From: JABDCD01 sp964469525
GTDB lineage: Bacteria; Pseudomonadota; Alphaproteobacteria; Rickettsiales; SXRF01
Length of the DNA: 64,000 nucleotides
Direction: 5' to 3'
NCBI GenBank assembly: GCA_964469525.1
Contig: CAYXYU010000004.1
Span: 62,001-126,000 of the forward strand
Shown here: one piece after another, positions 58,196 through 64,000 of the stretch
How the letters are laid out: every line of letters begins with the position of its first letter
Numbering within the stretch: the stretch's first letter is position 1
Program-made: the position numbers and the translations under genes
The notes under the pieces: generated by a model
The model's input: only the letters and a program-made list of their open reading frames with translations
What the model was told of the DNA's origin: nothing
Database searches by the model: none

Positions 58196-59983
58196 CTTCA
58201 CCCACCACGTCTGAAACCCCAGGTCGTATTTGGGAGAGACTTCCGGCATGCCGAACTTATCCCAGTAGGCAACGCGGAACGACCCGGAATGCCAGTGCGG
58301 GATGACATAATGCTCCCACAGCAGCACGCGGTCGAGCGCGCGACCGGCGGCGATCAGCGTCTCCTCGTCCTTCGCGGAAGTCAATTTTTCCAGCAGCGCA
58401 TCGACCACCGCATTCTTGACGCCGCCCAGATTGTTGGCGCCCTTGACATCGGCCTGCGAGGAATGCCACAGCGCCACCTGCTCGGTGCCGGGATAGAAGA
58501 TGCCGCGATTGATCCAGATCGAGATGATATCGAAATCGTGGCTGTCGGTGCGTTTCTGGTACTGCGAGTCGTCGACCATGCGGATCGAGGAGGCGATGCC
58601 CAGCCGTTCCAGGTTCTTGCGCATCGGACCGATGACGCGCTCCATGGTCGGCTGGCGCAGCAGGAATTCGATATGCATCGGTTGCCCGTCCGGGCCGACG
58701 CGCTTGAAGTCTTTAATCACCCAGCCGGCCTCCTCGAGTAGCGCTTTCGCCTTTAGCAGATTGGTGCGCGCATTGCCCGAGCCGTCGGTCTGCGGGTTCC
58801 TGAAGGTTTCCATGAACAGGGCAGGGGGGAGCTGATTTGTGAAGGGCTTCAGCAACTCCAGCTCCTTGCCCTCAGGAATGCCCTTGGACTCGAACTGGGT
58901 GTTCTCGAAGAAGCTCTTGTTGCGGATATAGGCGCCGTAAAAGATGGTCTTGTTGATCCATTCATAATCCATGGCGAGGTCGATCGCCTCGCGCACGCGC
59001 CGGTCAGCGAACTTGGGCTTGCGGATGTTGAAGATGAAGGACTGCATGCCCTGCGGCGTGTAGTCCGGAATCTCGCGCTTGATTAGCTTACCGCTCTTGA
59101 CGGCGGGCGTGTCGTAGGCGGTGGCCCAGTTGCGCGCGATATATTCGCGGCGGAAATCATATTCACCGGCCTTCAGCGCCTCGAGCGTCACGTTTTCGTC
59201 GCGGTACATGTCGTAGCGGATGGTGGCGAAATTATACTGGCCGCGATTGACCGGCAGGCCCTTGCCCCAGTAATCCTCGACGCGCTGGTAAACGATTGAG
59301 CGCCCCTGATCGACGCTCGCCACCTTGTACGGCCCGCTGCCGAGCGGCGCTTCGAGCGTGGTTTTTTCAAAATCATGCGTATCATAATAGGCTTTGGAGA
59401 TGATCGGCATGGAAGCGACGAGCAGCGCCAGCTGGTTGTTGGTCTTGTCGAGGAAGGTGAAGCGCACCTTGTCCGTACCCACCTTGATGCAATCACCTAC
59501 GGGAGTGAACATGATCTTATAGGTCGGATCGCCTTTTTCCTTCAGCGTGTGGAAGGAAAACGCCACGTCATCCGCTGTGATCGGCGTGCCGTCATGCCAG
59601 CGCGCTTCCTTGCGCAGGGTGAACTCGGCATAGCTGTTGTCGGGTACCACGAATGCGTCCTTTGCCACCAGCCCGTACATCGACATCGGCTCGTCCTGCG
59701 ACTGCACCATCAGCGATTCGAACAGCTGGCCGATGCCCGGCGCCTTGACGCCTTTGAGGATGAACGGGTTCAGATTGTCGAACGACCCGGTCTCGGCAAG
59801 CTTGACGCTGCCGCCCTTCGGCGCATCCGGATTGACATACTCGAAATGCTTGAAGCCCTCGGCGTATTTGCATTTGCCGTAAAGAGTGAGGCAATGGGAA
59901 GGGGAGGCGTACGCATCGGCTGCAGCGGCGATGCCCCCTAGCATTGCCAGGCCGGTTAACAGGCGGGAGAGAATCAACATCAT
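58190..59983 (-). CDS. yejA: Peptide-binding protein YejA
   Basis: 597 residues with a signal peptide (cleavage near AYA-SP). Family-5 solute-binding fold: ARWHDGTPITADDVAFSFHT is the SBP_bac_5 signature; FKHFEYVNPDAPKGG is typical for YejA. Captures oligopeptides in the periplasm for YejBEF. First gene of the yejABEF operon. Confidence 0.94.
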   Translation of the reverse strand: MMLILSRLLTGLAMLGGIAAAADAYASPSHCLTLYGKCKYAEGFKHFEYVNPDAPKGGSVKLAETGSFDNLNPFILKGVKAPGIGQLFESLMVQSQDEPMSMYGLVAKDAFVVPDNSYAEFTLRKEARWHDGTPITADDVAFSFHTLKEKGDPTYKIMFTPVGDCIKVGTDKVRFTFLDKTNNQLALLVASMPIISKAYYDTHDFEKTTLEAPLGSGPYKVASVDQGRSIVYQRVEDYWGKGLPVNRGQYNFATIRYDMYRDENVTLEALKAGEYDFRREYIARNWATAYDTPAVKSGKLIKREIPDYTPQGMQSFIFNIRKPKFADRRVREAIDLAMDYEWINKTIFYGAYIRNKSFFENTQFESKGIPEGKELELLKPFTNQLPPALFMETFRNPQTDGSGNARTNLLKAKALLEEAGWVIKDFKRVGPDGQPMHIEFLLRQPTMERVIGPMRKNLERLGIASSIRMVDDSQYQKRTDSHDFDIISIWINRGIFYPGTEQVALWHSSQADVKGANNLGGVKNAVVDALLEKLTSAKDEETLIAAGRALDRVLLWEHYVIPHWHSGSFRVAYWDKFGMPEVSPKYDLGFQTWWVKE

Positions 59984-60010
59984 TTTTTCCTTGCGGTTAC
60001 AGACCCACGG

Positions 60011-60265
60011 TTAAGCGCTCCACCAGGAGCAACCCATCGTATCGCCCAGCCAGATCAGCCCGAACAGCCACAGAAACATGACCGCTGTTACTATCAGATA
60101 GGTAGTCCAGACCTTGCCCAGAGAAAGCGGCCTCTTTTTAACCAGTGAAGCGAGAACGAGGAGCAGTGAATAGAAAAGCGTTACTGCAAGCGAACAGATG
60201 AATCCCAGGACGGTAGAGAGTCCGAGAATAGTGATCGCCTGTGCGGCAAGCCCTTCGCATCCCAT
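60011..60265 (-). CDS. Small membrane protein downstream of the SPFH gene
   Basis: 84 residues from the ATG at 60265, which overlaps the SPFH gene stop (TAATG). Two hydrophobic helices separated by a basic loop (SLVKKRPLSLGKVW). The sequence ends DTMGCSWWSA. I do not recognise the family. Coupling to the SPFH protein suggests a membrane role alongside it. An ATG at 60280 is an alternative. Confidence 0.65.
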   Translation of the reverse strand: MGCEGLAAQAITILGLSTVLGFICSLAVTLFYSLLLVLASLVKKRPLSLGKVWTTYLIVTAVMFLWLFGLIWLGDTMGCSWWSA

Positions 60266-61224
60266 TACGCCCCGCTCCAAGGCCCCTTGCCGGCGGGAGG
60301 AGAGCCATTGGCCGCCTTATGCTTGATGGCCTCGAAGATGGTCAGCGCCTGCGCCACCATGGAACCGGCATCGTTGGCGTTGGCGGGCAGCAGCACGGTG
60401 GTCGATTCGCGCGCCAGTTCCCGGAAGGCGCCGACATATTGCTCGGCGACTTTCAACGCCACCGCTTCCTCGCCGCCGGATTTGGTAATGGCGGCAGCGA
60501 CCATTTCGATGCCCCTGGCGGTAGCTTCGGCGACGGCGAGAATAGCTTCTGCTTCACCTTTAGCCCGGTTGACCTGGTCGGTCAGCGCGCCTTCCGATTG
60601 AAGGACGACCTCCTGCTTCTTGCCCTCGGCGACGTTGATCTGCGACTGGCGTTTGCCCTCCGACTCCAGAATGACGGCACGTTTCTGGCGGTCGGCGGCG
60701 ACCTGCAGCTCCATCGCTTTCAGCACGGTGTTGGGCGGCGTGATATTCTTGATCTCGTAGCGCATGCACTGGATGCCCCAGCTTTGCGCCGCCTGGTTGA
60801 TGGCGGTGACGATGTTGGCGTTCAGCGTCTCGCGCTCCTCGAAGGTCTTATCGAGCGTCAGCTTGCCGATCTCCGAGCGCATGGTGGTCTGCGCCAGCAG
60901 CTGCACCGCATAGATTGGATCGGACACGCCATAAGAAGCGGCGATCGGGTCGACGATGCGGATATAGAGTACGCCGTCGAGAGTCAGCGTCACGTTGTCG
61001 CGGGTGATGCCGGTCTGCTCCTGCACATCGACCGCCATTTCCTTGAGGGAATGTTTGTAGGCGACCTTCTGGTAGAAGGGGATCAGGATATTGAGCCCGG
61101 GCTCCAGCTTGCGGTCGAACTTGCCGAGCGACTCGACGATCCATGCCTGCTGCTGCGGCACGGTCTTGACGCCCATGATGACGCCGATCATGAGAACGGC
61201 GGCTAGTGCCAGTAATGGTTCCAT
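60265..61224 (-). CDS. SPFH/Band 7 (stomatin/QmcA-like) membrane protein
   Basis: 319 residues. One N-terminal membrane helix, then the Band-7 domain with VPQQQAWIVESLGKFDRKLE and LNILIPFYQKVAYKHSLKEM, followed by coiled-coil region rich in Ala/Glu (GEAEAILAVAEATARGIE). QmcA-type proteins form large oligomeric rings in the membrane. Paired with the NfeD protein encoded upstream, a very common gene pair. Confidence 0.92.
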   Translation of the reverse strand: MEPLLALAAVLMIGVIMGVKTVPQQQAWIVESLGKFDRKLEPGLNILIPFYQKVAYKHSLKEMAVDVQEQTGITRDNVTLTLDGVLYIRIVDPIAASYGVSDPIYAVQLLAQTTMRSEIGKLTLDKTFEERETLNANIVTAINQAAQSWGIQCMRYEIKNITPPNTVLKAMELQVAADRQKRAVILESEGKRQSQINVAEGKKQEVVLQSEGALTDQVNRAKGEAEAILAVAEATARGIEMVAAAITKSGGEEAVALKVAEQYVGAFRELARESTTVLLPANANDAGSMVAQALTIFEAIKHKAANGSPPAGKGPWSGA

Positions 61225-61237
61225 GTGTTCCTCCTCT

Positions 61238-61304
61238 TATCCCCGCATTTATTGCGGGGTCTGGTCCCCTAAATTAATTCCGGACCCCGCAACAAGTGCG
61301 GGAA
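61238..61304. repeat. Palindromic element between nfeD and the SPFH gene
   Basis: Left CCCCGCATTTATTGCGGGGT and right GACCCCGCAACAAGTGCGGG; each half is itself a small hairpin and the two halves pair as a long inverted repeat. It lies between two genes that are probably cotranscribed. Confidence 0.8.
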
Positions 61305-61305
61305 T

Positions 61306-61755
61306 TTACTCCTTTGGCCTGACCGTCAGCGTTGCCCCCGCCACTTCGACGATGGTAACGGGCGCGCCCGCCTCCAGCCGATCGGCCATGCTGTCCTTGG
61401 CCAGCCGCGCCTTCATGATGGTGCCCGACCAGGTCACCTCACCGCCCTGCCGGGTAAGGCCCTGGCTTCCGACATAGGCGGTGTCGCCGATAATGTTGCT
61501 GTAATGCTGGTTGTTCTGCCCGGTACGGAATCGTTTAAGCGGCTTCCACAGCAGCAGCGCCCACAGGACGGTGGCGGCAAAGAAAAGAATGAACTGCGCC
61601 ACATAATCGGCAAGGCCGAGCAGCTGCAGATGCAGCGCGGCGCCGACGATCAGCGCGCCAAGGCCCGCAAACAGCAGGCCGGCACCCGGCGCGCCCATCA
61701 CTTCGATGATTAGTAACAACAGGCCGGCCAGCAGCCAGACATAGATAATGTTCAT
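61306..61755 (-). CDS. NfeD-like membrane protein
   Basis: 149 residues: three to four hydrophobic helices in the first 80 residues, then an OB-fold domain with GDTAYVGSQGLTRQGGEVTW, the NfeDC domain. Partners SPFH proteins in membrane organisation. Upstream of the SPFH gene on the same strand. Confidence 0.9.
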   Translation of the reverse strand: MNIIYVWLLAGLLLLIIEVMGAPGAGLLFAGLGALIVGAALHLQLLGLADYVAQFILFFAATVLWALLLWKPLKRFRTGQNNQHYSNIIGDTAYVGSQGLTRQGGEVTWSGTIMKARLAKDSMADRLEAGAPVTIVEVAGATLTVRPKE

Positions 61756-61792
61756 GATGCTCCCCGTCTAATCGCTTCTTAGTTATGACGAC

Positions 61793-62341
61793 TTATTTCA
61801 GGGTATTAAGATACGCGATCAGGTTGGCTCTGTCTTGCGGATTCTTGATGCCGGCGAAGGACATCTTGGTGCCGGGGATGTATTTCGACGGGGCGGTCAG
61901 GAAATCCGAAAGCTCCTGGAAACCCCAGCTCTTTTTGCCGTGCAGGTCCTTCAGCGCCTGGGAATAGTTGAATCCATCGCTGTGGGCGAAGGTGCTGCCT
62001 ACGATGCCCCACTGGTTGGGGCCGACACCATTCTTTCCGCCGCGGTCGAACGTGTGGCAGGCGGTGCATTTCTTAATCAGCGCCTGGCCGGCAGCAACAT
62101 CGGCCTTGGCCATGAAGGGTGCGATATCAACCGACTTTTCTTCTTCTTGTGCTACCTGCGTGCCTTCAGCGGTTTCTTCGGCGCCCGCGATGGTATATCC
62201 TCGCTTGACCTCAGCCTCGTGATGTTCGCCCAATGTACCGGTATAAAGCGCCTCTGCCATCAGCCCCGCCGCCATGGCGATGACGCCCGCCAGCAGAACA
62301 GCACCGACGATTTTATTCAATTCAAAACCCGAATCGTTCAT
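61793..62341 (-). CDS. Membrane-anchored class I cytochrome c (CycM-like)
   Basis: 182 residues from the ATG at 62341 (MNDSGFELNKIVGAVLLAGV), supported by AAGGA 6 nt upstream. One N-terminal membrane anchor, an acidic linker, then the cytochrome domain with haem motif CTACH and the axial Met in PGTKMSFAG. This is the architecture of alphaproteobacterial CycM/c552, which carries electrons from the bc1 complex to cytochrome oxidase. Confidence 0.92.
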   Translation of the reverse strand: MNDSGFELNKIVGAVLLAGVIAMAAGLMAEALYTGTLGEHHEAEVKRGYTIAGAEETAEGTQVAQEEEKSVDIAPFMAKADVAAGQALIKKCTACHTFDRGGKNGVGPNQWGIVGSTFAHSDGFNYSQALKDLHGKKSWGFQELSDFLTAPSKYIPGTKMSFAGIKNPQDRANLIAYLNTLK

Positions 62342-62421
62342 GAGGATCCTTGCAGCATAGGTAGGAACGGGAGTCTTTATAATATGCTGGCCATGCTCTC
62401 GCAATAGATTATAGAGAATAG

Positions 62422-63147
62422 ATGCATCTGATCATCCTTATCCCTGCGCGCATGGCGTCGACGCGACTTCCCGGCAAGCCTATGGCGCTGATCGAGGGGG
62501 AACCGATGATCGTGCGGGTCTGGCGCCGCGCCATGGAGGCAAAGGAAGGCGAGGTGGCGGTGGCCTGCGATGGAAAGAAAATCGCCGATGCAATCACGAA
62601 AGCCGGGGGCAGGGCAGTCGTTACCGATCCGGAACTGCCGTCCGGCTCTGACCGCATCTGGCAGGCGCTGCAGAAGATCGACCCGGAGAAACAGTATGAC
62701 GTGATCATCAATCTGCAGGGCGATATGCCGACGCTCGATCCCGCAATTATTAGAAAAGCCGCGACACTGCTGAAAGATCCATCGGTGGATATCGGCACGC
62801 TGGCGGCAGTGATTACGGACGAGCAGGAAAAAACCGATCCGTCAGTGGTAAAGGCGGTGATTGATGCGGATGGCCGCGCCGTTGCCTTTACCCGTACGGC
62901 CACGCCGTCCCTTGATGGGCATTTTCTGCACCATATAGGAATATATGCCTATCGGCGCGCAGCGCTGGAAAAATTTGTCAGACTGCCGCCGAGCCCGCTT
63001 GAAAAGAAGGAAAAACTGGAGCAGCTTAGGGCGATGGAGGCGGGCATGCGCATCAACGTGGCGGTGGTGGATACCATGCCGCTGGGCGTCGATACGCCGG
63101 AAACACTGGAAACAGCAAGGAGGTGGTATGAGCAGGCAGGTCGGTAA
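62422..63147 (+). CDS. kdsB: 3-deoxy-manno-octulosonate cytidylyltransferase (CMP-KDO synthetase)
   Basis: 241 residues. IPARMASTRLPGKPM binds CTP, LPSGSDRIWQAL and INLQGDMPTLDPAII hold substrate and Mg, and HHIGIYAYRR follows. It activates KDO for the inner core of LPS. Overlaps the next gene by 20 bp. Confidence 0.95.
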   Translation: MHLIILIPARMASTRLPGKPMALIEGEPMIVRVWRRAMEAKEGEVAVACDGKKIADAITKAGGRAVVTDPELPSGSDRIWQALQKIDPEKQYDVIINLQGDMPTLDPAIIRKAATLLKDPSVDIGTLAAVITDEQEKTDPSVVKAVIDADGRAVAFTRTATPSLDGHFLHHIGIYAYRRAALEKFVRLPPSPLEKKEKLEQLRAMEAGMRINVAVVDTMPLGVDTPETLETARRWYEQAGR

Positions 63148-64000
63148 CAGCATGTTTGATGTGGCCGGCATCGGCAATGCCATTGTCGATGTGCTTAGTT
63201 TCACCGAGGAGCACTTCATCGGCGAACTGGGAATCACCAAGGGAAGCATGACGCTGGTCGACGAGCAACGCGCCAAGGCGCTCTACCGCAAGATGGGACA
63301 GGCGACGGAATGCTCCGGCGGCTCAGTCGCCAATACGCTGGCTGGCATGGCCTCGCTCGGCGCCAAGACCGCCTTCATTGGAAAAGTGGCAGGCGACCAG
63401 CTCGGTTCGATTTTTGTGCACGACCTGCACGCGGTCGGCGTGCATTTCTCGACGCCGCCGGCCCTGAGTGGCCCGTCTACCGCCAGTTGTTTTGTCTATG
63501 TCACGCCCGATGCACAGCGTACCATGGCTACCTATATCGGCGCCTGCAGTCTGGTGTCCGAAGCCGACATCGACGAGCAGCTTATCGAACATGCGGCGGT
63601 AACCTATATTGAAGGCTATTTGTGGGACACGAAAGGCGCCAAGGACGCCATCCGCAAAGCCATCGGCATTGCCCATCAGGCGGGGCGCAAAGTGGCCTTC
63701 ACCCTCTCCGATACCTTCTGCGTCGACCGCCACCGCGACGAGTTTCTGCGGCTGATCGAGAGCGATATCGACCTGCTGTTCGCCAACGAGGCCGAGGTTA
63801 AGTCGCTCTACCGCACACACGATCTTGACACCGCGCTCGATCAGGTGTGCGGCGCATGCGAAATCGCCGTAGTGACGCGCAGCGAGAAAGGCAGCGTCGT
63901 ACTGACCGCCGATGCGGTCGAGCATGTGCCGACCGCACCGGTCGCCAAAGTGATCGACACCACGGGTGCCGGCGATCTTTATGCCAGCGGGTTTCTCTAC
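63128..64000 (+). CDS. PfkB-family sugar/nucleoside kinase (adenosine kinase-like), cut by window end
   Basis: 291 codons visible. GGSVANTLAGMASLG is the substrate and N-terminal PfkB motif; DTTGAGDLYASGF near the end is the second PfkB signature with the catalytic Asp in GAGD. The opening IGNAIVDVLSFTEEHFIGEL matches alphaproteobacterial proteins annotated as adenosine kinase. Ribokinase or another PfkB activity is possible. The start overlaps kdsB by 20 bp. Confidence 0.88.
   Translation, partial: MSRQVGNSMFDVAGIGNAIVDVLSFTEEHFIGELGITKGSMTLVDEQRAKALYRKMGQATECSGGSVANTLAGMASLGAKTAFIGKVAGDQLGSIFVHDLHAVGVHFSTPPALSGPSTASCFVYVTPDAQRTMATYIGACSLVSEADIDEQLIEHAAVTYIEGYLWDTKGAKDAIRKAIGIAHQAGRKVAFTLSDTFCVDRHRDEFLRLIESDIDLLFANEAEVKSLYRTHDLDTALDQVCGACEIAVVTRSEKGSVVLTADAVEHVPTAPVAKVIDTTGAGDLYASGFLY

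Overview
The window is chromosomal DNA from a Gram-negative alphaproteobacterium of moderately high GC. Several gene orders are typical of that class: DUF3576 - leuS - lptE - holA facing parB - parA - rsmG - mnmG - mnmE; xerC - DUF484 - transaldolase beside priA and an F1-only ATP synthase operon (atpHAGDC); a very large NAD-glutamate dehydrogenase; a DUF3035 lipoprotein. lptE, kdsB, a WbpM-type dehydratase, a polyprenyl-phosphate sugar transferase and a porin show an LPS-bearing outer membrane. PurH, MutL with an endonuclease motif, YejABEF and KdsB argue against an extremely reduced genome. I cannot assign an order with confidence.

Layout. 1-2105 (minus): a response regulator, a ferritin-like protein and the start of a sensor kinase, preceded by an unknown coiled-coil protein. 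2161-8239: hemW, an LpoA-like lipoprotein, rsmI - yraN - BON lipoprotein - gshB, and cysQ. 8275-13071: NAD-GDH. 13068-27209 (minus): a tightly packed run of overlapping genes (nfu, secF, maoC-like, ribF, lspA, DUF3035, two M16 peptidases, pgi, mutL, sugar-phosphate transferase, WbpM-type dehydratase, purH). 27361-29211: a looser, accessory stretch with a PEBP protein, an orphan VirB2-type pilin with a structured leader, a decayed glycosyltransferase and tRNA-Arg(CCG). 29364-39390: DUF3309, xerC, DUF484, transaldolase, priA, atpHAGDC and an unknown gene. 39488-46638: a tiny basic protein, yggS, a porin, DUF3576, leuS, lptE, holA. 46858-53124: an orphan AT-richer gene, then parB, parA, rsmG, mnmG, mnmE with three parS-like sites inside rsmG and mnmG, which suggests the replication origin is not far away. 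53187-59983: a quinone oxidoreductase, an amine-oxidase remnant and the yejABEF peptide importer. 60011-64000: a small membrane protein, an SPFH protein with NfeD, cytochrome c, kdsB and a PfkB-family kinase cut by the window end.

The most unusual signal is repetitive. First, short tandem arrays with a 7-nt period (one with 8), mostly arranged as inverted pairs, occur between genes and also inside coding sequence: the leuS editing domain, the lptE signal peptide and yggS. Second, about 65-125 bp palindromic elements lie in intergenic spaces. The heptamer arrays resemble in form the heptanucleotide repeats of filamentous cyanobacteria, and in their coding insertions the Rickettsia palindromic elements. 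I know of no description of them in this setting. The orphan VirB2 pilin with two tandem leader hairpins is the other candidate for a second look.
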